DNA of 33,952 nucleotides from Deltaproteobacteria bacterium CG11_big_fil_rev_8_21_14_0_20_49_13 (GTDB lineage Bacteria; UBA10199; GCA-002796325; 1-14-0-20-49-13), in assembly GCA_002796305.1 (NCBI GenBank), contig PCWZ01000020.1:27097-61048 (forward strand), given 5' to 3'. A program made the translations under genes and the position numbers. The notes beneath the pieces were generated by a model. It was not told the origin of the DNA and searched no databases. It saw only the letters and a list, made by a program, of their open reading frames with translations. Shown here one piece after another: positions 25,250 to 33,952 of this stretch (its first letter is position 1; each line of letters starts with the position of its first letter).

Positions 25250-27175
25250 ATGAACATCACAGAAAAAATATTAAGGGCGCACTTGCTTGAGGGTGAATAT
25301 AAGGATGGTGCCACCATCGGTATTAAAATAGACCAAACACTGACACAAGACGCCACCGGAACGATGGCGTTCCTGCAGTTCGAGGCGATAGGGCTGAAAA
25401 AGGTCCGGACCGAGCTGAGTCTGAGCTACGTTGATCACAATACGGTTCAGATGGGTTTTGAAAACCCGGACGATCATGCCTATCTGGCCGATGTTGCGGC
25501 AAAACACGGTGTCCTTTATTCACGATGCGGTAACGGGATATGCCATCAGGTTCATCTGGAAAGATTCGCTCGCCCCGGCAAAACTCTCATTGGCTCGGAC
25601 AGCCATACTCCGACAGCCGGCGGTGTGGGGAGCCTTGCCTGCGGAGCGGGCGGAATAGATGTGGCTGCCGCCATGGCGGGGGCACCGTATTACATTCAGG
25701 TGCCGAAGGTGGTGAACATCGTCCTTTCCGGACGTCTTCCACCATGGACATCCGCAAAGGATATAATCTTAAAAGTCCTTTCAATCCTGACCACTAAGGG
25801 AAACGTTGGTACGGTTATCGAATATTCGGGAGATGCGATAGCGCATCTTACCGTTCCCGATCGCGCCACAATAACGAACATGGGGGTGGAACTGGGCGTC
25901 ACAACTTCGCTCTTTCCGTCCGATGCACAGGCGCTGAAATTTCTGAAGGCGCAGAACAGAGAGTCGGATTTCGTCGAACTATTGCCCGACAGCGATGCGT
26001 CATACCACAGAACGATCAATATCGATCTGTCGGAGCTTGAGCCTCTCGCCGCAGGACCTCATAGCCCCGATAATGTAATGCCGGTCGGAAGCCTTGCCGG
26101 GCTTAAGGTAAGTCAGGTCTGCATCGGCAGTTGCACCAATTCGTCATACAAGGACATTGACACGGTTGCAAAGATGCTGGACGGCAGGGTCGTTCATAAG
26201 GATGTCAGCCTTGTCATTGTGCCCGGTTCAAGGCAGGTATTGGAAATGGCAGCAGGGAGCGGGGCGCTGGCGAAATTTGTCTCTGCCGGGGCAAGGATCG
26301 TCGAACCGAGTTGCAGTTTTTGCATCGGGATGGGGCAATCTCCGAAAAGCGGCGGGGTCTCTGTCAGGACGAACAATCGCAACTTTGAGGGTCGCTCCGG
26401 CACAAAGGACGCCAAGATCTATCTTGTGAGCCCGGAAATAGCGGTGCTTGTGGCTCTGCATGGCGAATTCGTTGACCCTTCGAAATTTGGCATCCCTCCC
26501 CGCGCGGAAATGCCGAAAAAATTCCTGATAAACGATAATATGGTAGTCTGGCCGCCGAAAGATGGGCAAGAGGTTACGATCAGGCGGGGTCCGAACATCG
26601 GCGATCCGCCGACGATCGGTGAGTATCCAAAGGACCTGACAGCAAAGGTGGCGATAGTCGTCGGCGATAAGATCACCACCGATCATATTATTCCTGCCGG
26701 CCAGAGAATGAAGTTCCGTTCGAATATCAAGGCCTATTCGCAATACGTCTTTGAAACGGTTGATCCGACGTTTCACGACCGATGCAAGGAAAATCTGAAG
26801 GGCGGTTTTAACAACGCCATAGTCGGCGGCCTGAGTTATGGACAGGGTTCATCCCGCGAACATGCCGCCCTGTGCCCGGCGTATTTGGGCGTGCGAACGG
26901 TTTTTGCAGGTTCTATCGAACGCATCCATTTTGCGAACCTGATCAACTTCGGGATACTTCCGCTCATATTCGAAGAAGGTGCCGCAAGACCTTCTGCCGG
27001 CGACGTGGTCGTTGTCGAGAACATCAGAAATAAGATAGTCAAGGATAGGGTTATTTCCGTTCTCAACAAGACCAAGGGAAATAGTTTTAATGTGATCTGC
27101 GATTTGTCCGACCGTCAACGGAGGATCGTGCTGGCCGGCGGGTTGCTCAATTTTATAAAGGGAGGAATGACATGA
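25250..27175 (+). CDS. acn: Aconitate hydratase, Aquifex-type short form
   Basis: Iron-sulfur enzyme interconverting citrate and isocitrate. The 641-residue product has [20 protein letters not shown], the cluster ligands C291 (CIGSCTNSS), C355 and C358 (CSFCIGMG), [13 protein letters not shown], and a swivel domain with [11 protein letters not shown] and [17 protein letters not shown]. The length fits the putative aconitase group of about 640-650 residues rather than the 890-residue AcnA or AcnB. The ATG at 25250 gives the normal N-terminus ([12 protein letters not shown]) ten bases after the upstream stop; the longer frame from 25157 is inside the fusion gene. No Shine-Dalgarno is visible, so translation may be coupled. 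The end overlaps icd by ATGA. Confidence 0.94.
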   Translation: MNITEKILRAHLLEGEYKDGATIGIKIDQTLTQDATGTMAFLQFEAIGLKKVRTELSLSYVDHNTVQMGFENPDDHAYLADVAAKHGVLYSRCGNGICHQVHLERFARPGKTLIGSDSHTPTAGGVGSLACGAGGIDVAAAMAGAPYYIQVPKVVNIVLSGRLPPWTSAKDIILKVLSILTTKGNVGTVIEYSGDAIAHLTVPDRATITNMGVELGVTTSLFPSDAQALKFLKAQNRESDFVELLPDSDASYHRTINIDLSELEPLAAGPHSPDNVMPVGSLAGLKVSQVCIGSCTNSSYKDIDTVAKMLDGRVVHKDVSLVIVPGSRQVLEMAAGSGALAKFVSAGARIVEPSCSFCIGMGQSPKSGGVSVRTNNRNFEGRSGTKDAKIYLVSPEIAVLVALHGEFVDPSKFGIPPRAEMPKKFLINDNMVVWPPKDGQEVTIRRGPNIGDPPTIGEYPKDLTAKVAIVVGDKITTDHIIPAGQRMKFRSNIKAYSQYVFETVDPTFHDRCKENLKGGFNNAIVGGLSYGQGSSREHAALCPAYLGVRTVFAGSIERIHFANLINFGILPLIFEEGAARPSAGDVVVVENIRNKIVKDRVISVLNKTKGNSFNVICDLSDRQRRIVLAGGLLNFIKGGMT

Positions 27176-28425
27176 CGCCAGGATTTGAAAAGGTAGCAGT
27201 TCCAAAAAATGGGGAAAGAATAAGCGTTAGCGACGGGAAATTTCAGGTTCCAGATCATCCGATCGTATGTTTCATAGAGGGTGATGGGATCGGTCCGGAT
27301 CTGTGGAGGGCTTCGCAGAAAGTCTTCGACGCCGCTGTTGAAAAGTCTTATGGTGGCAAGAAAAAGATATCGTGGATGGAGATCTACGCCGGCGAAAAGG
27401 CAAATAAAGTGTATGGAAAGGAAGTTTGGCTGCCGGACGAGACGCTGAAGGCCCTGGAATATTTTCACGTAGGCATCAAGGGGCCGCTGACCACTCCGAT
27501 TGGCGGAGGCATCAGGAGCATCAACGTTTCACTTCGCCAAAAGCTCGACCTCTACACCTGTATCAGGCCCGTCAGGTGGCTCAAGGGGGCGCCTTCCCCC
27601 GTTAAGCATCCCGAGAAATTGAACGTGGTCATTTTTAGGGAAAACACCGAAGACGTCTATGCCGGCATCGAATGGGCCGCAGGAACTGAAGAGGCGGACA
27701 AGGTGCTAAAATTCCTGAACGATTCGCTCAAAACGAACATAAGGGAGCGGTCGGCAATAGGCATTAAGTCGATGAGCGCCTTTTGCAGCAAGCGGCTGGT
27801 AAGGATGGCGATAAACTATGCCAAGCAACACGGCATTTCAAGCGTGACCCTCGTTCATAAGGGCAACATTATGAAATTCACCGAGGGAGGATTTCGCGAT
27901 TGGGGTTATGAACTTGCGCGTCAGGAGTTCGCTGATGTAACGGTGACCGAAGAGATTGTGACCAAACAATACGGCGGCAAGGTGCCGGCGGGGAAGATCG
28001 TGATCAAGGACAGGATAGCCGACAGCATGTTCCAGCAGGCGCTATTGCGTCCCGACGAATATAGCGTCCTTGCCACGCCCAACTTAAACGGCGACTATCT
28101 GTCCGACGCGTGTGCCGCACAGGTGGGCGGTCTTGGAACGGCTCCGGGCGCCAATGTGGGCGATACGGTGGCGCTATTTGAAGCGACGCATGGCACCGCT
28201 CCAAAATATGCAGACAAAGATGTATCTAACCCTGGTTCGGTCATTCTTTCCGGCGTTATGATGCTGGAGCTTATGGGATGGAACGATGCGGCTTCGGCTA
28301 TCGTCAGAGCGCTTGAACGGACGATCGGGCAGAAGGTCGTTACCTACGACCTCGCTCGGCAGATGCCGGACGCTCGCAAGGTCAAGTGCTCGGAGTTTGG
28401 AACGGCGATAGTCAAAAATCTTTAA
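27172..28425 (+). CDS. icd: Isocitrate dehydrogenase, NADP-type
   Basis: Converts isocitrate to 2-oxoglutarate and CO2. The 417-residue product matches bacterial Icd throughout: [11 protein letters not shown], the substrate-binding [48 protein letters not shown] and [11 protein letters not shown]. The K-Y pair after THGTAP and the Y-R pair in TYDLARQM are those used for the NADP 2'-phosphate in the E. coli enzyme, so NADP is expected. The serine phosphorylated by the kinase/phosphatase AceK in enterics is present in SINVS; AceK is not in the window. ATG overlaps the aconitase stop. Length is normal and intact. Confidence 0.95.
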   Translation: MTPGFEKVAVPKNGERISVSDGKFQVPDHPIVCFIEGDGIGPDLWRASQKVFDAAVEKSYGGKKKISWMEIYAGEKANKVYGKEVWLPDETLKALEYFHVGIKGPLTTPIGGGIRSINVSLRQKLDLYTCIRPVRWLKGAPSPVKHPEKLNVVIFRENTEDVYAGIEWAAGTEEADKVLKFLNDSLKTNIRERSAIGIKSMSAFCSKRLVRMAINYAKQHGISSVTLVHKGNIMKFTEGGFRDWGYELARQEFADVTVTEEIVTKQYGGKVPAGKIVIKDRIADSMFQQALLRPDEYSVLATPNLNGDYLSDACAAQVGGLGTAPGANVGDTVALFEATHGTAPKYADKDVSNPGSVILSGVMMLELMGWNDAASAIVRALERTIGQKVVTYDLARQMPDARKVKCSEFGTAIVKNL

Positions 28426-28451
28426 AATGCATTTAAAAAAAAGGAGGATCT

Positions 28452-30215
28452 ATGGCTACAGCGATCGAAAAATGGGTAGAAGAACAGGCAAATCTCGCGA
28501 AGCCCAAGAATATCCATTGGTGCGACGGTTCCGATGAAGAGGCGCATCGTTTGATAGAGATCGGCCTGAAGGAGGAGGAAATCAACGGCCACAAGGTCTT
28601 TTCAGAGCTCAGCAACTATCCGGGTAGCTACCTTCACCGAAGCCATCCGTCTGATGTGGCTAGAACGGAACATTTGACCTTTGTTTGTCATCCCGACAAA
28701 GAAACGGTCGGGCCCAACAATAACTGGATGGATCCTGCGTCAGCAAAGGCCAAGATGATCGCGCTTTCTGACGGTTGCATGAAGGGAAGAACTATGTACG
28801 TCCTTCCTTATATGATGGGTCATCCCGAATCTTCCTATGCCAAGGCGTGTATCCAGATCACCGACACTTCATATGTTGCAATCAGCATGAGGATCATGAC
28901 CCGCTTGGGCAAGAACGTTCTCGACAAGATAGGGAACTCGCAGAATTTTGTGAAGGGTTTTCATTCGATAGGGGACCTGGATCCGGAGAAGCGGTTCATC
29001 ATGCATTTTCCCCTTGAAGGTCTCGTTTGGAGCGTTGGTTCCGGATACGGCGGCAACGCGTTGCTGGGTAAAAAATGTTTTTCGCTTAGGATCGCTTCTT
29101 GGTTGGGCCTGAACGAGGGCTGGCTTGCCGAACATATGGTGATCATAGGCATCGAAGATCCCGAAGGAAAGGTCACTTATGTCACTGCCGCCATGCCTTC
29201 GGCCTGCGGCAAAACGAACCTTGCCATGCTTGAATCGGCGCTTCCGGGACATAAGGTCTGGACGCTTGGCGATGACATTGCGTGGTTGAACGTCGGCCCG
29301 GACGGAAGGTTATGGGCGATAAATCCAGAGGCCGGATTTTTTGGCGTGGCTCCCGGCACGTCCATGAGTACGAATCCAAACATGATACGGATGCTCAAAA
29401 AGGGGACGTTCTACCCGACTTTATTTACAAATACCGCGCTTGACACGAAGACGAACGAACCGTGGTGGGAGGGGCTTACCAAAACTCCGCCGGACGATCT
29501 TCTCGACTGGCAGGGCAGACCATGGAAGCCGGGTTCTGAAGGCAAGGCGGCTCATGCGAATTCCAGGTTTACCGTATCCCTTACACACTGTCCAACGCTT
29601 TCCAAGGAATCTGACAATCCGGTAGGCGTGCCGATATCCGCGATCATTTTTGGCGGGCGCAGAAAACAGCTCATCCCGCTCGTTACGGAAAGTTTCAATT
29701 GGGCTCACGGTGTCTTCTCCGGGGCACGTATGGGTTCTGAAACCACGGCGGCCGCGACCTCAAAGATAGGGCAATTGCGCAGAGACCCGATGGCCATGAT
29801 CCCGTTCTGTGGCTACAATATGGCGGACTATTTTGGGAACTGGCTGAAGATAGGAAAAAAGTGCACAAAGCCGCCGAAAATATTTTCGGTTAACTGGTTC
29901 AGGGCGGACGACGAAGGTAATTTTATCTGGCCCGGTTTTGGAGATAATATTCGCGTTCTCAAGTGGATCATCGATAGAACGGCCGACCGTGTTCCCGCGG
30001 AGGAGACCCCGATCGGTCTCGTACCGCGTATCAAGGACCTCGATGTAGACGGCATGGACATTCCAAAAGGCAAGCTAGCAAAACTTTTCGAAGTCGATAT
30101 GAGCGAATGGAAGGATGAGGTGAACGATATTCGCGGTTTCTTGGCCCGGTTCGGGACCCGCCTGCCAAAAGAGCTGGCGGATGAGCTGAAGAACCTTGAT
30201 GCAAAAGCGCGATAG
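28452..30215 (+). CDS. pckG: Phosphoenolpyruvate carboxykinase (GTP)
   Basis: Interconverts oxaloacetate and GTP with PEP, CO2 and GDP. The 587-residue product belongs to the GTP-dependent class: NYPGSYLHRSHPSDVART, the kinase loop PSACGKTNLAML (about 249-260), GDDIAWLN, and FSVNWFRADDEGNFIWPGFG with the nucleotide-binding asparagine and aromatic residues. A strong AAGGAGG lies seven bases before the ATG. It is the last gene of the + strand operon, downstream of icd by 26 bp. Since it consumes or makes oxaloacetate, it competes with the citrate-forming enzyme encoded in the same unit. Confidence 0.96.
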   Translation: MATAIEKWVEEQANLAKPKNIHWCDGSDEEAHRLIEIGLKEEEINGHKVFSELSNYPGSYLHRSHPSDVARTEHLTFVCHPDKETVGPNNNWMDPASAKAKMIALSDGCMKGRTMYVLPYMMGHPESSYAKACIQITDTSYVAISMRIMTRLGKNVLDKIGNSQNFVKGFHSIGDLDPEKRFIMHFPLEGLVWSVGSGYGGNALLGKKCFSLRIASWLGLNEGWLAEHMVIIGIEDPEGKVTYVTAAMPSACGKTNLAMLESALPGHKVWTLGDDIAWLNVGPDGRLWAINPEAGFFGVAPGTSMSTNPNMIRMLKKGTFYPTLFTNTALDTKTNEPWWEGLTKTPPDDLLDWQGRPWKPGSEGKAAHANSRFTVSLTHCPTLSKESDNPVGVPISAIIFGGRRKQLIPLVTESFNWAHGVFSGARMGSETTAAATSKIGQLRRDPMAMIPFCGYNMADYFGNWLKIGKKCTKPPKIFSVNWFRADDEGNFIWPGFGDNIRVLKWIIDRTADRVPAEETPIGLVPRIKDLDVDGMDIPKGKLAKLFEVDMSEWKDEVNDIRGFLARFGTRLPKELADELKNLDAKAR

Positions 30216-30222
30216 ATCTTTG

Positions 30223-30243
30223 CGCGAAGTCGTACGGTTCGCG
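30223..30243. terminator. Possible hairpin between convergent pckG and GNAT genes
   Basis: CGCGAA and TTCGCG form a perfect 6-bp stem around a 9-base loop in the 32-bp gap between convergent genes. It lacks a T-run on either side, so intrinsic termination is uncertain. Confidence 0.3.
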
Positions 30244-30247
30244 GGCC

Positions 30248-30775
30248 CTATTTGGTGACGTCGATTTCCATCTCCATGTCCGCTTCCATGTGTCCCGTTA
30301 GATGAAAACCGACTTTCTTGTAGATGTGCAATGCATGGCTGTTGCTACCCGAGACCGTAAGCCACATCGATTTGAAACGAAGAATGCGGGCCCACTTTAT
30401 CGAGGCCTCGCACAGTTTCGTTCCGATGCCGTTATTGCGGTGTTCTTTCATTACAACGACAATGAACTCACAGGATCTATTTGTCGGAAGTTCCATGAGA
30501 ACCGCATGGCCTACTATCTCACCGCCACCCAGCGTGGCCACAATATGATAACCGCGGCGCAAGAGTCCCTGTAGCCACGCCTTTCTTAATTCGATGTTTA
30601 ACGGGGGCACTCCCTGAAATTGCGATTCAAAGTCAAAATTCTCATAAAGGTCGATAAGCGAATGGATCAACTCGTTGTTAAGCTCACGAACACAGATCCT
30701 GAATCCTCGGCGATCTTCGAACTCTTCGCTTGTATAACTGACATCCGCAATGTTCAACTCGAACTCTATGATCAT
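30248..30775 (-). CDS. GNAT-family N-acetyltransferase
   Basis: The 175-residue acetyltransferase carries the acetyl-CoA pyrophosphate-binding motif in EHRNNGIGTKLCEASIKWA and the C-terminal VSGSNSHALHIYKKVGF block typical of GNAT enzymes. The preceding beta strand (CEFIVVVM) is well formed. Acceptor unknown. It lies 15 bp after serA on the same strand and may be the third gene of the serC-serA unit. The start gives a complete GNAT fold, with a weak GGA site upstream. No sign of damage. Confidence 0.88.
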   Translation of the reverse strand: MIIEFELNIADVSYTSEEFEDRRGFRICVRELNNELIHSLIDLYENFDFESQFQGVPPLNIELRKAWLQGLLRRGYHIVATLGGGEIVGHAVLMELPTNRSCEFIVVVMKEHRNNGIGTKLCEASIKWARILRFKSMWLTVSGSNSHALHIYKKVGFHLTGHMEADMEMEIDVTK

Positions 30776-30790
30776 CGCATTGATTCCACT

Positions 30791-31747
30791 TTAATTTGAT
30801 AATTTGTTAAGCGCATTTATGCTGAGGCCTTCGTCAAAGAACTTTGTTACAACAAGGGCCGCCTCGATCGCGACCGCTTCCTGTGCATCATGGGTAGAAG
30901 CGCCCAGGTGTGGAGTGGTGATACAGTTCTCAAGTTTGCGAAATATCTCTTCTTTATATGGTTCCTTTGTAAAGACGTCCAGGGCCGCGCCGGCTATAAG
31001 CCCCTCTTTTAACGCCACGGCCAGGTCATGCTCGTTGATAATGCCGCCTCGTGCGCAATTGACAAGGTAGGCGGTCTTTTTCATCGTTTTCAATTCGTCC
31101 AATGTCACCATATTTTTCGTTTCATCCGTCAGTGGCGTATGGAACGTGATAAAATCAGCCTTCTTGAAAATATCCTCTTTTGGGAGATGTTCAACTCCGA
31201 GCGATTCAAGTTGTTCTCTGGAAATGAACGGATCGAACCCAACGATATTCATGTTGAACGCTATTGCCCGTTTTGCAACCGCGCGTCCGATGCGCCCCAG
31301 GCCTATTATGCCGACGGTCTTTCCTGCCAGTTCGACCCCCTGAAATTTCTTCTTTTCCCATTCTCCTTCTGCCATAGAACTGGCCGCCTGCGGGATCCAT
31401 CTGGCGAGGGATAGGATCATTGCAAACGTGAGCTCTGCCGCGGATGTTGCGTTGCCCGCCGGCGCGTTAGCCACCAGAACGCCGTGTTTTGTTGCGGCGC
31501 CTATGTCTATGTTGTCCGTTCCAACGCCCGCGCGGACTACTATCTTCAGGTTCTTTCCGGCCTCGATCACATCGCGCGAGACGGTGGAAGCGCTTCTGAC
31601 GATCAGACCGTCAAATGAAGGCACCTTTTTAATGAGATCCTCATGGGAGAGCGATCTTTCAAATACCACATCAAGCGAAGCGCTTTTTTTAAGTTCCGTC
31701 AAACCCGCCTCCGCAAATCCGTCAGTACACAAGATCTTATGTTTCAT
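30791..31747 (-). CDS. serA: D-3-phosphoglycerate dehydrogenase, short form
   Basis: First step of serine synthesis, oxidising 3-phosphoglycerate to 3-phosphohydroxypyruvate with NAD. The 318-residue product has the D-2-hydroxyacid dehydrogenase layout: VVRAGVGTDNID, the nucleotide-binding GIIGLGRIGRAV, the catalytic R of NCARGGIINE, the E of FTKEP, and the H of TTPHLGAST. It lacks the C-terminal ASB/ACT domains of long SerA, so serine feedback through ACT is not expected. The ATG overlaps the serC stop (ATGA) and has AAGGAA upstream. The pairing with serC makes the assignment firm over other family members. Confidence 0.93.
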   Translation of the reverse strand: MKHKILCTDGFAEAGLTELKKSASLDVVFERSLSHEDLIKKVPSFDGLIVRSASTVSRDVIEAGKNLKIVVRAGVGTDNIDIGAATKHGVLVANAPAGNATSAAELTFAMILSLARWIPQAASSMAEGEWEKKKFQGVELAGKTVGIIGLGRIGRAVAKRAIAFNMNIVGFDPFISREQLESLGVEHLPKEDIFKKADFITFHTPLTDETKNMVTLDELKTMKKTAYLVNCARGGIINEHDLAVALKEGLIAGAALDVFTKEPYKEEIFRKLENCITTPHLGASTHDAQEAVAIEAALVVTKFFDEGLSINALNKLSN

Positions 31748-32820
31748 ATTTTCCTTTCGAACTCTTTCATGAATTCAGCCAGAGCCTTTGCGCCTTCGAT
31801 CGGAAAGACATTGTAGATCGACGCGCGAACGCCGCCTATGGCACGGTGACCCTTCAAGCCAACAAGTCCTTGCAATTCAGCTTCCTTAATAAAACGTTCT
31901 TCAAGATCTTCAGTGGGGAGGTTAAAGGTAATGTTCATTATCGAGCGGCTCATCTTCTCCGCGGTTCCTTTGTAGAACGTCGAATTATCGATGGCATCGT
32001 AGATAAGTTTTGCTTTTTCAAGGTTCCTTTTTTCGATTCCCTCGATCCCGCCGGATCTTTTTATCCAATTAAGAACGAGCATGACACTGTAGATGGTGAA
32101 TACCGGCGGAGTGTTGTATAGCGAATCGTTCTCCACATGGGTCGAATATTTCATCATAGCTGGGAGGGGGCGGTGGTTTATTTTTGCAAGGCCGGATCTG
32201 ATCACCACGACCGTAACGCCGGCCGGCCCTAGGTTCTTTTGTGCTCCCGCATAGATCAAGTCAAACCGGTTCACATCTATCTTATGTGACAGGATGTCGG
32301 ATGACATATCTGCCACTAGGGGGATATCGCCGGTCTCCGGATATTCATTATACTCGGTGCCGTAGATTGTGTTATTGGTCGTTATGTGAAGATAGCTTGA
32401 ACCTTTTGAGACCTTGATATCGCCATTTACCGGCGTTTTGTTGAAGTTCGTATCTGAGGATGAAAAGGGCTCGTTAACCTGCCCGAACAGCTTTGCTTCG
32501 GCGGCGGCTTTTTTTGCCCAATAGCCTGTAATAGAGTAACCGGCGGATCCGTTAAGCAGATTCATTGGTATCATTGCAAACTGCGTGGAAGCTCCTCCCT
32601 GCAGGAAGAGGATGCGATGATCAGCCGGTATCCCCATCAGTTCTTTTAAGAGCGATTTAGCGTCATCCAGTATCTTTCCGAATTCCTTTGAACGGTGGCT
32701 GATCTCTAATACGCTCATTCCGCCGAAATTCATAAAATTGTCACGGATTTCTTCCAGCACCTCAAGTGGTAGCGATGCGGGGCCGGCGTTAAAATTGAAC
32801 ACGCGTTGATTTGTTGACAT
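31744..32820 (-). CDS. serC: Phosphoserine aminotransferase
   Basis: Second step of serine synthesis, transaminating 3-phosphohydroxypyruvate with glutamate. The 358-residue PLP enzyme begins RVFNFNAGPASLP and has EISHRSKEF, FLQGGASTQFAMIPMNL, the PLP lysine in YAGAQKNLGPAG, and the C-terminal LKGHRAIGGVRASIYN. These are all hallmarks of SerC. The ATG at 32820 fits the family start; the frame continues to 32994 but that part overlaps the divergent gene and encodes no family sequence. Its product feeds back to SerA's pathway partner encoded next. Only 31 bp separate its start from the divergent DUF1015 start. Confidence 0.95.
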   Translation of the reverse strand: MSTNQRVFNFNAGPASLPLEVLEEIRDNFMNFGGMSVLEISHRSKEFGKILDDAKSLLKELMGIPADHRILFLQGGASTQFAMIPMNLLNGSAGYSITGYWAKKAAAEAKLFGQVNEPFSSSDTNFNKTPVNGDIKVSKGSSYLHITTNNTIYGTEYNEYPETGDIPLVADMSSDILSHKIDVNRFDLIYAGAQKNLGPAGVTVVVIRSGLAKINHRPLPAMMKYSTHVENDSLYNTPPVFTIYSVMLVLNWIKRSGGIEGIEKRNLEKAKLIYDAIDNSTFYKGTAEKMSRSIMNITFNLPTEDLEERFIKEAELQGLVGLKGHRAIGGVRASIYNVFPIEGAKALAEFMKEFERKI

Positions 32821-32851
32821 AATGTTAAATTCATATAAAAAAGGCGGTATC

Positions 32852-33754
32852 ATGTCAAAGATAAAACAGTTTGCCGCGCTTTTGCCAGTTCCTTCGCACG
32901 CGAAGGATGTTATCAGCCCGCCATACGATGTGATAGATGCCCCCGGCGCAAGGGCGTTCGCAAAAGATAACCCGCGCTCTTTTTTGCATATCACGCGTTC
33001 CGAGATCGATATGCCCGAAGACGTTTTTCCATACGATGACAGCGTGTATGAAAATGCGCTTTCGAACCTTAATTTGTTTCAAGAGAAGGGGTTGCTTGTT
33101 CGCGATGCCAGCTCTTTATATATCTACAGACAGGTGATGGGCGAACATTCACAGACGGGGGTCGTTGCGCTTGCAAGCGTGGACGAATATGTAAACGGGA
33201 AGATAAAGCGGCATGAGCTGACGCGTGAAGAAAAGGTTGTTGATAGAATGCGTCATGCAGACTTCATATCCGCTCATGCCGAGCCGGTATTTTTGGTGCA
33301 TAGGCGAAATGATAAGGTTTCCCGGCTGGTCTCGCAGGAGACAGCGGAAAAACCGTTGTATGATCTCATCGGATGGGACGGTGTTAGGCATATCTTTTGG
33401 CGTGTGAAAGAGGCGGGCGGGGTGTTGGAGGCGTTCGAGGGGTTTGATGCCCTGTACATAGCGGACGGGCATCACAGGAGCGAGTCGGCCGCGCGCGTGC
33501 GCGAGCTCAAACGAGGAAGAAATCCCGGCCATATCGGTACGGAAGGGTACAATTATTTTCCTGTTGTGATTTTTTCCGAGGACGAGGTGAGGATATTCGA
33601 ATATAAATGGGATGGCGATCCGCCAAAGAGGCCTTTGTCGAAATATTCAATGGCTGATGTAATGAAACTTGCCGATGAGGGAGGCATCATGCCGCCAAAA
33701 TCGACATGGTTTGCCCCCAAGCTGTCCAGCGGACTTTTTATGCATACCTTCTAG
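32852..33754 (+). CDS. DUF1015-family protein with apparent internal deletion
   Basis: DUF1015 proteins are of unknown function and often sit beside serA/serC, as here. The 300-residue product has the normal N-terminal half: VISPPYDVID, LYIYRQ, the HERT-like block KRHELTREEK, and ADGHHRSESAA. It also has the normal extreme C-terminus (DEGGIMPPKSTWFAPKLSSG). Family members are usually about 400-440 residues. The central region between IFEYKWDG and YSMADVMKLAD (about residues 255-275) seems to lack roughly 100 residues, without loss of frame. The ATG at 32852 matches the family start. Either this is a shortened gene or the assembly has collapsed. Activity cannot be judged. Confidence 0.78.
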   Translation: MSKIKQFAALLPVPSHAKDVISPPYDVIDAPGARAFAKDNPRSFLHITRSEIDMPEDVFPYDDSVYENALSNLNLFQEKGLLVRDASSLYIYRQVMGEHSQTGVVALASVDEYVNGKIKRHELTREEKVVDRMRHADFISAHAEPVFLVHRRNDKVSRLVSQETAEKPLYDLIGWDGVRHIFWRVKEAGGVLEAFEGFDALYIADGHHRSESAARVRELKRGRNPGHIGTEGYNYFPVVIFSEDEVRIFEYKWDGDPPKRPLSKYSMADVMKLADEGGIMPPKSTWFAPKLSSGLFMHTF

Positions 33755-33780
33755 GGAGACACGCCGTGTGTAGGCCCCGT

Positions 33781-33889
33781 AGACGGACTCATTTGAAGAC
33801 GTGAAGACGGAAACCCACAAGAACCCACAAGACGGACTCATTTGAAACCCACAAGACGCAAAGACGAACCCACAAGACGGACTCATTTG
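33781..33889. repeat. Degenerate tandem repeat, about 45-49 bp units
   Basis: AGACGGACTCATTTG occurs three times, at 33781, 33830 and 33875. The segments between contain further copies of ACCCACAAGA (four in all, some partial). The units are 49 and 45 bp long and start 27 bp after the DUF1015 stop. No protein or RNA gene is recognised here or in the remaining 63 bases to the window end. Confidence 0.85.
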
Positions 33890-33952
33890 GAGGAGATTGG
33901 GTGGTTTTGGATAAGTGACGTGGAGAGGGTGCGGTTCTACGCCGGCAGTTAT

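Noticed and set aside
26228-26776. 182-codon - strand frame opposite aconitase
   Set aside because: It covers the iron-sulfur ligand region of aconitase on the coding strand; no independent start signal or family motif.
33781-33889. CRISPR-like array at the window end
   Set aside because: Repeats are only about 15-17 bp, and the intervening sequences are themselves related rather than unique; no cas genes.
33890-33952. Start of a gene running off the right end
   Set aside because: One frame stays open to the edge, but it is too short, begins inside the repeat and shows no recognisable motif.

Overview
The window looks like a contig from an uncultured Gram-negative bacterium. It carries a TolC-like outer-membrane protein, a lipoprotein signal, a YcbB-type L,D-transpeptidase and a periplasmic-glucan synthase. 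The mix of a Re-citrate-synthase-like enzyme, an Aquifex-type short aconitase, GTP-dependent PEP carboxykinase, a bacterial SWIB protein and DUF1015 beside serA/serC suggests a deltaproteobacterial or related lineage. That placement is inference; no rRNA or tRNA gene was recognised.

Region 1 (8-5847, + strand) is a tightly packed run: pyruvate kinase, L,D-transpeptidase, a TolC-like protein, a MacA-like adaptor, a MacB-like transporter, an FKBP lipoprotein and a LysR substrate-binding domain. Several genes appear internally deleted: the TolC protein is about half length, macB has lost its Walker A region and is frameshifted, and the LysR gene has no HTH. Region 2 (about 5960-11900, - strand) is a compact seven-gene arsenosugar cassette: arsS, arsM, a TIGR04283-type glycosyltransferase, a TIGR04282/DUF2064 enzyme, a SAM methyltransferase, a flavin disulfide oxidoreductase and a TVP38/DedA-family membrane protein. 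It interrupts host-like sequence, and a short ORF appears cut at its left edge. A 144-bp terminal-inverted-repeat element with a possible 4-bp target duplication lies beyond its right edge. Region 3 (12341-21328) is one gene of 2,995 codons for a cyclic beta-1,2-glucan synthase (NdvB/ChvB/Cgs family), followed by a bidirectional terminator.

Region 4 (21674-30215, + strand) is the most interesting part. It runs SWIB protein, membrane histidine kinase, a fusion of a complete CheY-like receiver to a Re-citrate-synthase/homocitrate-synthase-type enzyme, aconitase, NADP-type isocitrate dehydrogenase and GTP-PEP carboxykinase. This suggests that phosphorelay signalling acts directly on the enzyme committing oxaloacetate and acetyl-CoA to citrate, with the downstream enzymes and the competing oxaloacetate-to-PEP branch encoded in the same unit. 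Region 5 (30248-33754) has serC-serA-GNAT on the - strand and a divergent DUF1015 gene that also appears internally deleted. The window ends in a short degenerate tandem repeat.
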